Shown in pieces: positions 53,117 through 61,848 of a stretch of DNA of 64,000 nucleotides (positions within the stretch are counted from its first letter, which is position 1; each line of letters begins with the position of its first letter). Origin of the DNA: Nitrospira sp. UBA2082 (GTDB lineage Bacteria; Nitrospirota; Nitrospiria; Nitrospirales; Nitrospiraceae); contig DCZO01000014.1 of the NCBI GenBank assembly GCA_002331335.1, forward strand, positions 103,247-167,246, given 5' to 3'. The notes under the pieces are model-generated. The model was not told where the DNA came from. It saw only the letters and a list, made by a program, of their open reading frames with translations, and did not search any database. Made by a program: the position numbers and the translations under genes.

Positions 53117-53904
53117 TGTCGTTCTCCTTCAAGCTTACAGGCCGGCATTCTCTTGCTCCACCATCTGAGCCCGTCGTCTGCTCGCGTACCGGGTGATTCT
53201 AACACGCAGGCCGTCAATGCGTGTTCGGGCGCACGCGTTACAGGGGGGGGGAAGAGGGACAGACCCCGCGATGACCGGGACTGAGCTTTTCGGCCCGCGA
53301 AAAGGAGACTAAAGCACGGAGGAGGATAACGTCAAAGTTTACGATCGTGAAACAGTCGGCAAGGGGACTTGAGGGTCAGGGTGAGTATTGCCTTAGGGAC
53401 AGGACAGTGGACGGACCTCAAGACCGCGTCACAAGTTCATGGCGACGGTGCCACAAGGATCGGGGGCCGAGAGCACCCATCACCGGCACGGCCCCCTCCA
53501 GTTGATTGCTACTCCTTATATATTGAGAGCGAATCTACAGAGCCATCCGAGCGAACAATAGCGCCACTCGGTCCTATGCTCCATTTCCTGGTCGCTGCGT
53601 CGCGCCTGCTGCGTTGCCCGCCGCCAGCGCCACGCAGCCTCCCCTGCGCGCTGAAGAACTGATGTGTACCGGCACCCGTGGGGAACGCCAGAACCTCATC
53701 ATCACACACCATCATCCGCAGGTGGCTTCCCCAACCCAACGGCAAGGCACGTCGCATGCCGCATATACTTTATTGGGCTTTGGAATGAATCGGACTAACG
53801 CGGCGAGGGAGCTGACACCAAGGGTACGGGACAAACCAAGCGTCTGGTGGACGAGACAAGTTGAATCAGGCAGTAGAAAGGTCTTGTCGGCTAAGAATAT
53901 CCGG
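53117..53904. other. Long intergenic region
   Basis: I find no supported gene. Local structures include AACACGC / GCGTGTT (53201-53225), a run of eight or more G near 53242-53251 and the hairpin CTTTTCG-GCCCG-CGAAAAG (53286-53304). A plus-strand frame from 53614 runs antisense through the cytochrome gene and has no ribosome site. The region could hold decayed genes or an RNA, but I cannot support either. Confidence 0.35.
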
Positions 53905-54306
53905 CTAAAAAATGCCGGCTTGTTTCTGAAGCCAGCGGACGTATTTCACAATTTGATCGACATCACTCGACGTCACACCAGGGATCTTCGGCATGTTGCC
54001 GAACTCCCAATGATGCGATTGGACACCGTTGGCGGCGGCCCGCTGGAACGCGGCATCGCCGTGATGATTGGGCTCATAAATCTTGTGGACGAGCGGCGGC
54101 CCTTGCTTGGTTCCCACGCCGCCCACTCCGTGACACGCGGAACAATTGGCCGTGAACTTCTGCTCCCCGCTTTGCAGGTCCACCGGCACGGCCACCGCCT
54201 GGCTTTGCGGCTGGGACTCGCCCTGACTACACGCCGGAGCGGCCCCCAGCGCAAGCCCGAGCACACTCATCCACACCGCCCGTGAGACCTTCATGGGTAG
54301 GTTCAT
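53905..54306 (-). CDS. Periplasmic c-type cytochrome
   Basis: A 133-residue exported cytochrome with one haem site, CSACH (Cys55, Cys58, His59), and a later Met (NMPKIPG) as probable sixth ligand. The signal peptide ends near GAAPACSQ; the Cys there is not in an ideal lipobox, so lipidation is doubtful. Likely a small electron carrier. GGATG lies upstream of ATG 54306; ATG 54294 is an alternative. Confidence 0.88.
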   Translation of the reverse strand: MNLPMKVSRAVWMSVLGLALGAAPACSQGESQPQSQAVAVPVDLQSGEQKFTANCSACHGVGGVGTKQGPPLVHKIYEPNHHGDAAFQRAAANGVQSHHWEFGNMPKIPGVTSSDVDQIVKYVRWLQKQAGIF

Positions 54307-54357
54307 GTCTTCATCCCGTTCGTCAGGTTCGTTTCAATGGCCACGCTGCTCGCCGGC

Positions 54358-55056
54358 TCAGAGTACCGCATAGGGAACCGGATCTACAACTCCTGCCTCA
54401 CAAAATCCTCGCCTCCGGATCAGGCAACTATCGCATTGTCCGCAAGCCAATGCGCCGATGGGATCGTAGCAACTGTGGGTGAGGTGGAACGGGACCTTCA
54501 GCGTCACGCCAAGTCTGATGATGTCGGCCTTGGTCATCTTGATGAGGGGTGCCCGCACTTCCATTCCTTTCCCCTCCGCTCCTGCCTTTGTCCCGATCCG
54601 CACCGCTGCTTCAACCGCTCGGATGAATTCCGGACTGCAATCCGGATAGCCGGAATAATCCAGCACATTGGCACCGAAATAAATCACGGACGCATTCAGC
54701 ACTTCCGCGTATGCCGCCGCCAGCGATAAGAAGATCAGATTTCTTCCCGGAACATAGGTGATGGGTATCCCGCGCCCCCGATCGAATGCCGTCCGATTTT
54801 TCGGGACAGGGAAATCACCTGTGAGTGCCGATCCCCCGATTGCCTGCAGATCGGCATCGACGATCAGATGCCGCCGAGCACCCAGCGCCGCCGCGACCTG
54901 GCCGGCCCGTTCCACTTCGAGGGCATGCCGCTGTCGATACGCCACGGTCAGCAGGTACAGGTCATAGCCGTCACGCCGGGCCACGGCGGCAGTGACGGTG
55001 GAATCCAGCCCCCCGCTGGCCAGCACGACAGCCGGTTGAGACACACCTGCGCTCAT
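54358..55056 (-). CDS. queC: 7-cyano-7-deazaguanine synthase
   Basis: Converts 7-carboxy-7-deazaguanine to preQ0 using ATP and ammonia, a step of queuosine biosynthesis. It has the N-terminal PP-loop ASGGLDST, then YVPGRNLIFLSLAAAYAE, and the C-terminal zinc site built from Cys in HSCYDP and CGQCDSC. The length of 232 residues is normal. No other queuosine gene is adjacent. Confidence 0.94.
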   Translation of the reverse strand: MSAGVSQPAVVLASGGLDSTVTAAVARRDGYDLYLLTVAYRQRHALEVERAGQVAAALGARRHLIVDADLQAIGGSALTGDFPVPKNRTAFDRGRGIPITYVPGRNLIFLSLAAAYAEVLNASVIYFGANVLDYSGYPDCSPEFIRAVEAAVRIGTKAGAEGKGMEVRAPLIKMTKADIIRLGVTLKVPFHLTHSCYDPIGALACGQCDSCLIRRRGFCEAGVVDPVPYAVL

Positions 55057-55194
55057 GGCAATACCAGTGACGGGTGGCTCCTCTTCAACCGATTCAATAG
55101 CACATGACCCGGTTGTCCATGATCGGCAACAGTACCTGGTGACGGGGGGAGGAGGTGTGCGTCGAGCGAACGTCGAGGGGACGCGTCACAGAGC

Positions 55195-55752
55195 CTAATC
55201 GCGGTCTTCTTCCCGCTCAATTTTCTCGAGCAATTCTTCTTTGGATTGGCACTCGACGCAGAGTTTGGCAAACGGAACGGCTTGCAGGCGTTTCTCGCTG
55301 ATCTCGACACCGCATTCGGCACACATGCCGTACGTCCCTTCGTGCAGCCGCATCAAGGCTTCATCGATCGACTGCCGGCGGCGGTTACGCATCTCCATCA
55401 ACGAGATCCCGAGCTCACGTTCAAGATCCATCAAGGCCTGGTCGCCGACATCACGCGCCGACTCCAGCCGTCGCTGCTGATCCTCCGTCAGCGATTGTCC
55501 CAAGCTCTCTTCGATTTCTCTGATGATTTCTTGCCGTTTGCCCAGCAGCATCCGGTGGAGCACTTCCTGCCGGCGCTCTCTCGCCTCTCGCTCCTTCGCC
55601 GTTTCCTTGGGTCGAACCGGTTCGGTCACCACGGGGGCGGCGGCTCGCTTTACGGGCGCCGTGGCCACCGCGGGGGCGACCTTCTTGTGAGCGGTCCGCA
55701 CTGGTTTGGACTTATTCACGGACTTTTTCTTCGCTTGCGGCTTCGTCGCCAT
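55195..55752 (-). CDS. DksA/TraR-family zinc-finger protein
   Basis: A 185-residue protein with a Lys/Pro/Ala-rich tail (about 1-65), a helical coiled-coil part (about 70-150) and the C-terminal DksA-type zinc finger (MCAECG, then CVECQ). The family modulates RNA polymerase through its secondary channel. The basic N-terminal tail is longer than in E. coli DksA (151 residues). The start at ATG 55752 avoids 26 unsupported residues. Confidence 0.87.
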   Translation of the reverse strand: MATKPQAKKKSVNKSKPVRTAHKKVAPAVATAPVKRAAAPVVTEPVRPKETAKEREARERRQEVLHRMLLGKRQEIIREIEESLGQSLTEDQQRRLESARDVGDQALMDLERELGISLMEMRNRRRQSIDEALMRLHEGTYGMCAECGVEISEKRLQAVPFAKLCVECQSKEELLEKIEREEDRD

Positions 55753-55841
55753 AACGATTCCACTCTCTTCGACAAGCCCACGACGGGAAAAAAGTGCGGC
55801 ATCTATAACACGGCATCTCTTGTTTGACAAGGGGTGACGGA

Positions 55842-56366
55842 CTACGGATAGAGAACGGTGGAATGAACCTCATAGCCGGTCAGCTTGTCACGGCCGTTCA
55901 GACTTTTGAGCTCCACAAGAAAATCGAGGCCGACGATCTCCCCGCCAAGCTGGCGAACGAGACCGACCGTCGCCTCCGCGGTGCCTCCCGTGGCCAACAG
56001 ATCGTCCACGATCAGCACCCGCTCGTCCATCCCGATCGCATCGCGATGGATGGCCAGGGAATTCGAGCCGTACTCCAAACTGTATTTGACTTCATAACAA
56101 TCCGCCGGCAGTTTTCCCGGTTTGCGAACAGGAACGAACCCGGCTCCGAGGCGTGCCGCCAAAATCCCGGCGAAGATGAACCCGCGGGATTCGATGCCCA
56201 CCACTTTCGCGATCTGCTGTGTACGGTATCGACCGGCCAATTCGTCGGCCAGGCTTCGAATCGCGTCGGCGTTTTTCAGCAGTGTCGTGATGTCGTAGAA
56301 GAGAATGCCGGGCTTGGGAAAGTCCGGGACTTCGCGGATGAGTGATCGGTAGTCGATGGCGGCCAC
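55842..56366 (-). CDS. apt: Adenine phosphoribosyltransferase
   Basis: Salvages adenine to AMP using PRPP. The PRPP-binding motif VLIVDDLLATGGTA is intact, as are the N-terminal FPKPGILFYDIT and the ESRGFIFAGILA segments. The length of 174 residues is typical. It starts four bases after the sigma-factor stop, so the two share a message. Confidence 0.95.
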   Translation of the reverse strand: MAAIDYRSLIREVPDFPKPGILFYDITTLLKNADAIRSLADELAGRYRTQQIAKVVGIESRGFIFAGILAARLGAGFVPVRKPGKLPADCYEVKYSLEYGSNSLAIHRDAIGMDERVLIVDDLLATGGTAEATVGLVRQLGGEIVGLDFLVELKSLNGRDKLTGYEVHSTVLYP

Positions 56367-56370
56367 GGAG

Positions 56371-57324
56371 TTAGAGCAAATCTGCCTGTGTCATGGTTTT
56401 CCGCTCGATGGTGTTCCGAAGCCGAACCAGCGCCGTCACTTCGATCTGCCGCACCCGTTCGCGGGTCAATCCCATCTCGCGGCCGATTTCTTCCAGCGTC
56501 TTGGCTTCGTCACCATTGAGCCCGAACCGCGACACAATAACAGTTTGTTCTTTCTCAGGCAACTCCTTTACCCAGGCGATCAGTTCCGCACGGCGTCGCA
56601 CTCCATCGGCCGTCTCGTCAGGCAACAGGCCGGCAGGATCTTCGATCACGTCGCGGAGGAATGTATCGGTCCGGTCGTTGATCGGACTGTCGAGCGAACA
56701 GGTCGTCCGGACCAGTTGCTTGAGGTCCACGACCTCCGCCTCCGAGGTTTTCATCTTCACAGCCACTTCTCGCGCGAGCGGCTCACGCCCGAGTTCCTGC
56801 ACCAACTGTTCGACCTTGCCGAGATAGCGGTTCAATCGCTCCACCACATGCACGGGTAGGCGCACCAGCTTCCCTTGATTGATGATGCCCCGCTCGATGT
56901 ACTGCCTGATCCACCAGGACGCATAGGTACTGAACCGGAAGCCGCGCTTGTAATTGAATTTTTCGACGGCTTTGATGAGCCCGAGATTGCCTTCTTCGAC
57001 GATATCGGAAAAGGGAAACCCCCGATGCATATACCGCTTGCCGATGCTGATGACGAGACGTAAATTGGACTCGATCATCTGCTGGCGTGCCTGCTCGTCA
57101 CCGGCCATGACCCGCTTGCCTAATTGCTGTTCCTGTTTGAACGTCAGCAGTGTAGAGCGGCGGACTTCCCGCAGATAGCTTTTCAGCGTATCCAGTCCCT
57201 CGGAACGACCGGATTCCTTGTCGGCAGGGTCGGAGACGTGTTCGACAACGGCCTCGTCATGGTCATCGACGGTTCGTCGTCGCACATCATTTACTGCCAG
57301 CTGTGCCCCACGTGATCGCCCCAT
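56371..57324 (-). CDS. Sigma-70 family RNA polymerase sigma factor (RpoD/RpoS-like)
   Basis: A 317-residue sigma factor with region 1.2 (DTLKSYLREVRRSTLLT), region 2 (NLRLVISIGKRY, then FPFSDIVEEGNLGLIKAVEKF, then FSTYASWWIRQYIERGI), region 3 and region 4 (TLEEIGREMGLTRERVRQIE). A long region 1.1 is lacking, so it is nearer to RpoS or an RpoD-like group 2 factor than to the housekeeping sigma. The start at 57324 follows AGGGAG; a GTG 21 bases upstream is less likely. It is the second gene of an acylphosphatase-sigma-apt operon. Confidence 0.93.
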   Translation of the reverse strand: MGRSRGAQLAVNDVRRRTVDDHDEAVVEHVSDPADKESGRSEGLDTLKSYLREVRRSTLLTFKQEQQLGKRVMAGDEQARQQMIESNLRLVISIGKRYMHRGFPFSDIVEEGNLGLIKAVEKFNYKRGFRFSTYASWWIRQYIERGIINQGKLVRLPVHVVERLNRYLGKVEQLVQELGREPLAREVAVKMKTSEAEVVDLKQLVRTTCSLDSPINDRTDTFLRDVIEDPAGLLPDETADGVRRRAELIAWVKELPEKEQTVIVSRFGLNGDEAKTLEEIGREMGLTRERVRQIEVTALVRLRNTIERKTMTQADLL

Positions 57325-57351
57325 TCGCAATCGCTCCCTCTTCACCCCGCG

Positions 57352-57648
57352 CTAGTACCAGATCGTAAAACCAGAAAACCGTCCGGTCGCCGGCTTCCAC
57401 TCAGCCTCGACGCCCGTCACATGAGCGCCCGGCGGGCCAATCTTCAATTCCCGCAACAATGCCTCAATCGCCGGCCGTGCCCCTTCGACATCCAACTCCA
57501 CCCGGCCGTCATCAAGATTTCTGACCCCGCCCAACAGCCCGTGGCGAGCCCCCACACGGACTGAAAACGCACGGTACCCGACACCTTGCACACGGCCTCT
57601 CACGACGATGTGCGCACGAACCGACGTTTCGCCTCCCGACTCAGTCAT
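57352..57648 (-). CDS. acyP: Acylphosphatase
   Basis: A 98-residue enzyme that hydrolyses acyl phosphates. It has the active-site loop GRVQGVGYRAF with its Arg, and the catalytic Asn in VRNLDDGRVEL. The length is normal once the start is placed at ATG 57648; an upstream frame would add 18 residues. It lies 27 bp before the sigma factor. Confidence 0.91.
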   Translation of the reverse strand: MTESGGETSVRAHIVVRGRVQGVGYRAFSVRVGARHGLLGGVRNLDDGRVELDVEGARPAIEALLRELKIGPPGAHVTGVEAEWKPATGRFSGFTIWY

Positions 57649-57770
57649 CCGCTTCGCTGTAATCGTGACCAGGCATTGGCTTCTGCGGCCGCGCACGTTC
57701 ACCGGATATTCTCACACCTCTCCAGAAGCGTCACGTCTTTTGCAATTCCACGCGGGGGCCGAGAAGGGAA

Positions 57771-58115
57771 TTACTTGAGGTGTTTATCGGTTGCGGTCAA
57801 TACAAGATGACGGACGCCGATGAGGCAACGGCACGAGCAAGCGTGGTTAAACCATGGAATGAATGTTACTGGTGGTGTTTATCCGCCGGCGACAATGAAG
57901 AAAGGCTGCGCCTGAAGAGCCGGCGGACCGAGCACGTACTGGGATTGAAATCTCTGGAGGTGTTTATCCGCGCACAACTATAACGATACTACGCTGAATA
58001 GTGCGCGGACCACACGAAGTGCGGTTTGGAAAAACAGCGGATACTGCTTGAGGGTTTTATCCGCCGGCATCAACGAAGAAAGGCTGCGCCTGATGAGCCG
58101 GCGGACCGAGCAAGC
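57771..58115. repeat. Tandem array of four related hairpin elements with covarying stems
   Basis: Four units recur every 80-95 bases, each beginning near (G)AGGTGTTTATC or a variant. Stems are: unit 1 GTTGC/GCAAC (57790-57794, 57825-57829); unit 2 TCCGCCGGC/GCCGGCGGA (57882-57890, 57919-57927); unit 3 TCCGCGCAC/GTGCGCGGA (57967-57975, 58001-58009); unit 4 as unit 2 (58060-58068, 58097-58105). Unit 3 changed both arms together, so pairing, not sequence, seems conserved. Arms start 34-38 bases apart. Units 2 and 4 also share an inner AGGC-TGC-GCCT hairpin. The last unit ends 16 bases before tRNA-Pro. Function unknown. Confidence 0.65.
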
Positions 58116-58121
58116 TTGGTG

Positions 58122-58198
<77 letters not shown>

Positions 58199-58237
58199 AC
58201 GAGAGCGTGAGAAACAACATGCGGGATGGGGATTGTC

Positions 58238-59341
58238 TTACAAGAGAGGGGTAAAACGCAACCCGTGGGCCTCCGCCACCCCCTGACAGGTCACCTGCCC
58301 GTCCCGCAAGTTGACCCCTTTTGCCAGTCCAACATCGGTGCGGATCGCCCGATCGACGCCCTCCGATGCGAGCCGGAGAAGATACGGCAGGGTCGCGTTC
58401 GTCAACGCGAACGTCGACGTGCGCGGCACAATACCGGGCATATTGGCCACACAGTAATGCACGACTCCGTCCACGACATACACCGGATCGGAATGCGTCG
58501 TCGGCCTTGTCGTCTCAAAACAGCCCCCTTGATCCACGGACACATCGACGATCACGGCCCCGGGCTTCATCCGGGCGACGATGGCGCGCGACACCAGCTT
58601 GGGAGCTTTCGCGCCGGGAATCAACACCGCCCCAACCACCAGATCCGCGTCGCACACCGTGTGTTCGATCGCCGCGGCACTTGCGGCGCGCGTCATAATA
58701 CGCCCTCCATAGAGATCGTCCAAATACCGCAGCCGTTCCACATCGAGATTGAGCACGGTCACCTGTGCGCCCATCCCCACGGCGAGGCGGAGGGCCGAGG
58801 TTCCCACGACACCGGCGCCGAGTATTACCACATGGCCCGGCTTCACACCGGGCACACCCGCCAACAGCACACCCTGGCCGCCATGAATTTTCTCCAAGTA
58901 CTGCGCGCCCACCTGCACCGACATCCGTCCGGCGATTTCGCTCATCGGCTTGAGCATCGGCAAGCTGCCGTCCTTGGCTACGGTCGTTTCATAGGCAATG
59001 GCCGTGATCTGTCTTTCCAACAACGCCTTGGTCAACTCGGGAAATGCCGCCAAATGAAGGTAGGTAAACAGCGCCTGGCCTGGCCGAAACAGAGGACACT
59101 CCGACAGCAAGGGTTCTTTAACCTTCACGATCAGATCAGCCCTCTGAAAGACCTCTTCTTTTGACCCGGCGATCGACGCCCCTGCCTGGCGATACTCGCC
59201 ATCGGCAAACCCGCTCCCTTGCCCGGCGGATGGCTCAACCCACACCTCATGCCCGGCCCGGCACAACGCGGTCGCTCCGTCCGGCGTGAGGCTCACACGA
59301 TATTCATGGTCTTTGATTTCTTTGGGAACACCGATAATCAT
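58238..59341 (-). CDS. ald: Alanine dehydrogenase
   Basis: Interconverts L-alanine and pyruvate plus ammonia with NAD. A 367-residue protein with the N-terminal VPKEIKDHEYRVSLTP signature, Lys in LIVKVKEP, His in YLHLAAFP, the NAD fold VILGAGVVGTSALRLA and a C-terminal NMPGIVPRTST. All are typical of Ald. It overlaps the Lon-like gene by four bases and is therefore coupled to it. Confidence 0.94.
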   Translation of the reverse strand: MIIGVPKEIKDHEYRVSLTPDGATALCRAGHEVWVEPSAGQGSGFADGEYRQAGASIAGSKEEVFQRADLIVKVKEPLLSECPLFRPGQALFTYLHLAAFPELTKALLERQITAIAYETTVAKDGSLPMLKPMSEIAGRMSVQVGAQYLEKIHGGQGVLLAGVPGVKPGHVVILGAGVVGTSALRLAVGMGAQVTVLNLDVERLRYLDDLYGGRIMTRAASAAAIEHTVCDADLVVGAVLIPGAKAPKLVSRAIVARMKPGAVIVDVSVDQGGCFETTRPTTHSDPVYVVDGVVHYCVANMPGIVPRTSTFALTNATLPYLLRLASEGVDRAIRTDVGLAKGVNLRDGQVTCQGVAEAHGLRFTPLL

Positions 59342-60273
59342 CGCGCACCTAGTGGAGCCGGTCTGAGCGGTTGGCCTGTGACGATTTCATAGGCCTCGCT
59401 CAATGTTGAGACTTCCGTGACTTTGATGGATCGTGCCATTCCTTTATCGGTAATAGCAAAAGTCTGTTGTCCCGCCGGTATGAGCAACTCATGAAATTGC
59501 GGCAAGAGGCGGCAGCCCTCGATCTTATGTTCCAACCCTCCGACAGACCCGACAACGAGATCCATATCGATCGTTCCGGAGAAGCACACATCCTGCCGCA
59601 GCGCATCGCCCAAAATCGCCGAAGTCACTGCCACCGCCCAGGCGGCGCTCGCGCTCGGCCCATCGACTTGCTTTCCGCTGTGAAACGATCCCGCCACCAT
59701 AGGCATGGTCAATTGCACCTGAAGGAATCGCGCATCGTACCGCACGGCCTTGGCAGCCGCCAGCACCGCTACGCCCAAGGCCTGCCGGGCTTCATCCATG
59801 AAATGATGATCGGTTGTGATCAATGGGCCGGTGCCAGCGGGCCCATACCTCACATCTACTTGCAACAGCTGAATATCACCTTTGTTGGGGATATTCCAGC
59901 CTTTGGCACGCCATTCTGGAGTCAAGTCACGATAGCTCACGGCAGAAATTGTTCGTGACGCCGGTGAAAAAGGCCGGGAGGACAACTCCTGCGCCGGTGT
60001 TTGTCCCTGTACAGCCACCGGATCGGCCGGCTTCGGCTGTGCTTGGAGTTCAGCAGAACCGCCTCGGTTGGGAAATCGGATTGACTGGAGTTCGGGCGAG
60101 GCGCCCGGCTTACGGCACCCGGTCCCACCTCGATCTTGAAAGCGCACTGACCCATCCGGTTGGGTACAGTACCAGAGTCCTCCATATCCATGCTCAACCA
60201 TGAAGAGGGTCAGTACCAATATCCCGGCACGGGTGACTTGACCTCCGATGTTTCGTCGTGCCGTGATCATCAT
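59338..60273 (-). CDS. Secreted Lon-like (S16-type) serine protease
   Basis: A 311-residue protein with an N-terminal signal or anchor (about 15-36) and then a linker rich in Pro, Gln and Ser. The C-terminal half resembles the Lon protease domain: DGPSASAA with Ser207 and GGLEHKIEG with Lys250. The spacing of 43 residues equals that of the Ser-Lys dyad in E. coli Lon (Ser679, Lys722). The AAA+ part is missing. Because it appears exported it would act on envelope proteins without ATP. ATG 60273 or 60270 is used; no ribosome site is clear. The stop overlaps the alanine dehydrogenase start (ATGA). Confidence 0.82.
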   Translation of the reverse strand: MMITARRNIGGQVTRAGILVLTLFMVEHGYGGLWYCTQPDGSVRFQDRGGTGCRKPGASPELQSIRFPNRGGSAELQAQPKPADPVAVQGQTPAQELSSRPFSPASRTISAVSYRDLTPEWRAKGWNIPNKGDIQLLQVDVRYGPAGTGPLITTDHHFMDEARQALGVAVLAAAKAVRYDARFLQVQLTMPMVAGSFHSGKQVDGPSASAAWAVAVTSAILGDALRQDVCFSGTIDMDLVVGSVGGLEHKIEGCRLLPQFHELLIPAGQQTFAITDKGMARSIKVTEVSTLSEAYEIVTGQPLRPAPLGAR

Positions 60274-60376
60274 AAAAATATAGCAGAGCCTGCGCCGCAA
60301 CTGGACACGTCAAAAACCCGTGGTGTAAGATTGCTCTCGCTTCGACCGATCCACAAGAATCCGGAAGGAGAGCGCC

Positions 60377-60754
60377 ATGGACACGGGAACCTGTCAGGGC
60401 TGCGGTGCGTCGGGCGGCCCGCTCATGAAATATTCGTTGGGAAAGGATTTTTTCGGCCGGCCCTACGACCGCCTGTCTCCTTCGTCCGATCAAAGTCCCA
60501 AGTGGTATTGCACGGCCTGTTCGATGCACAAGAACTTGCAACGCGACTTCCGGGACATCCGCTCCGAATACGACAAACTGAGTGCCGGACAGGAATCCGA
60601 GTTGGCCAAGGGTGCCGAATTTCTCCGCGCGTCCGTGCGGCTGCAGGAGATCATCACCATTCTGGAGGCCACACAAGGCCAGTCGCCGTTGCTCGCCGGG
60701 CCGGATGTCAGGCTGCTGATGGAGCGGCTCAATACGGCCACCATGCCGGCCTAG
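60377..60754 (+). CDS. Small zinc-ribbon protein
   Basis: A 125-residue protein with CQGC at the N-terminus and CTAC about 38 residues later, a likely zinc ribbon. The C-terminal half is helical. GGAAGGAGAG precedes the ATG. It is the first gene of a four-gene operon with two Fe-S proteins. Function unknown. Confidence 0.72.
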   Translation: MDTGTCQGCGASGGPLMKYSLGKDFFGRPYDRLSPSSDQSPKWYCTACSMHKNLQRDFRDIRSEYDKLSAGQESELAKGAEFLRASVRLQEIITILEATQGQSPLLAGPDVRLLMERLNTATMPA

Positions 60755-60765
60755 CCTCTCGTACC

Positions 60766-61119
60766 ATGCCACCATTTCAGCGCCATATTTTCGTCTGTAC
60801 GAATCAACGGCCGAAGGACGACCCTCGCGGCTGCTGCGCAAATCTGGGCTCAGAAAAGCTCCACGCTCACTTTAAGAGTGAAGCCAAACGGCTCAATTTA
60901 AAAGGGGTTGTGCGTGCGAACAAGGCCGGCTGCTTGGACCATTGCGAACTGGGGCCCAGCGTCGTCATCTATCCGGAAGGGGTCTGGTACTGGGTCGGTA
61001 CGGAAGCTGACGTCACAGAGATCATGGAACGGCATGTCGTACAAGGTGAGGTTGTCACAAGGCTGCTCATGCCGGACCATCCAGTGCCGGATGCACTTGT
61101 TCCCCTCAAGAGAATGTAG
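60766..61119 (+). CDS. Thioredoxin-like [2Fe-2S] ferredoxin
   Basis: A 117-residue electron-transfer protein of the Shethna/thioredoxin-like class. Cys11, Cys23 or Cys24, Cys56 and Cys60 (AGCLDHCELGPSVVIYPEGVWY) match the ligand order of this family. The start at 60766 is preferred over a much longer reading that runs from 60160. It lies 11 bp after the zinc-ribbon gene. Confidence 0.9.
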   Translation: MPPFQRHIFVCTNQRPKDDPRGCCANLGSEKLHAHFKSEAKRLNLKGVVRANKAGCLDHCELGPSVVIYPEGVWYWVGTEADVTEIMERHVVQGEVVTRLLMPDHPVPDALVPLKRM

Positions 61120-61141
61120 GACCCCAGTCCAACCAACTCCT

Positions 61142-61555
61142 ATGCCAACCGAGGACAAATGGAAGGCCAATCTTGAAAAGGTGGCCTTTACGAAACGGTT
61201 CCCTGGTCTGCTGCTGGAATGGCATGCCTGCCAGGGAAAAACCGTCGAGACAGTGATCCCGCTCACCGGCAAACAAGGCGCCGCCGTTGTGACATTTACC
61301 GACGGATCTTATGTCGTCGTACCGCCATTGGCACCGGAAGCGTGGGAGTTTGGCCAGGCGCTGATTGACGCCAGGCAATCTCTGGAACCAAAACATCGCG
61401 ACGCGTACCAGGAATATGACCGACTGGCCGCGAAGGATAAAGAAGCGCTGCGCTCCGCAAGGCTGGAAAAGATCCTCGGCGCGATTCACAATAACGTCGA
61501 ACAGATCCCCGAGTTGAAAGATCGGCTGAAAGCGCTCGTCAAGGAGTGGACGTGA
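61142..61555 (+). CDS. Hypothetical protein
   Basis: A 137-residue soluble protein. The first half is beta-rich (LLLEWHACQGKTVETVIPL, then VVTFTDGSYVVVPPL); the second half is helical and charged (LEPKHRDAYQEYDRLAAKDKEAL). No family is recognised. It overlaps the downstream Fe-S gene by four bases (GTGA). Confidence 0.72.
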   Translation: MPTEDKWKANLEKVAFTKRFPGLLLEWHACQGKTVETVIPLTGKQGAAVVTFTDGSYVVVPPLAPEAWEFGQALIDARQSLEPKHRDAYQEYDRLAAKDKEALRSARLEKILGAIHNNVEQIPELKDRLKALVKEWT

Positions 61556-61848
61556 GCAGTCTCCCGAACAGAAACATGTTTGAGATCTTCTCGCAAGGTC
61601 TCTTCGAAGGAGTCAAACCCATGATGGTCATTCGCGATCACCTCATCCGGCACCCGGACCGTTGCACCCACCAAGCCGTCTGCGTGCCCATCTGCCCCAC
61701 CAGCGCCTGGCTCTCCACCCCCCCGTACAAGTTCGATCCGTCGCGCTGCCTCGAAAGCTGCCGTCTCTGCTTGGACGCCTGCCCCTCGCAAGCCATCTAT
61801 GGGGTCTTCAAGAAGGGCGACAAACTGCTGGAGCCGCAGAAAAAGTAG
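61552..61848 (+). CDS. Ferredoxin-type Fe-S protein with seven cluster cysteines
   Basis: A 98-residue protein. Cysteines 38, 44 and 48 (followed by Pro) and 66, 70, 73 and 77 (followed by Pro) form two ferredoxin-like motifs. A complete 2[4Fe-4S] set would need eight, so one site is missing and one [4Fe-4S] plus one [3Fe-4S] cluster is possible. The start is GTG 61552 with AAGGAG six bases upstream, which overlaps the previous stop. A likely partner of the [2Fe-2S] protein at 60766. Confidence 0.84.
   Translation: MSSLPNRNMFEIFSQGLFEGVKPMMVIRDHLIRHPDRCTHQAVCVPICPTSAWLSTPPYKFDPSRCLESCRLCLDACPSQAIYGVFKKGDKLLEPQKK

Noticed and set aside
53614..54285. A 223-codon open frame on the plus strand
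   Set aside because: Runs antisense through the cytochrome c gene, whose CSACH site and signal peptide are convincing. The part before 53905 alone is not supported by a ribosome site.
57780..57983. A 67-codon frame inside the hairpin array
   Set aside because: It spans two structured repeat units, has no ribosome site and gives a protein without any pattern.
57771..58115. CRISPR array
   Set aside because: The repeats are not identical, the intervals contain conserved paired stems rather than unique spacers, and no cas gene is near.
57771..58115. Integron attC sites
   Set aside because: Spacing is suggestive, but the GTTRRRY/RYYYAAC core sites are not present at the expected ends, and no integrase or cassette genes are found between the units.
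58226..59164. A 312-codon open frame on the plus strand
   Set aside because: Antisense to alanine dehydrogenase; His/Arg-rich nonsense composition.
60160..60765. Upstream extension of the [2Fe-2S] ferredoxin frame
   Set aside because: The extension overlaps the zinc-ribbon gene and the protease gene. The ferredoxin begins naturally at ATG 60766.
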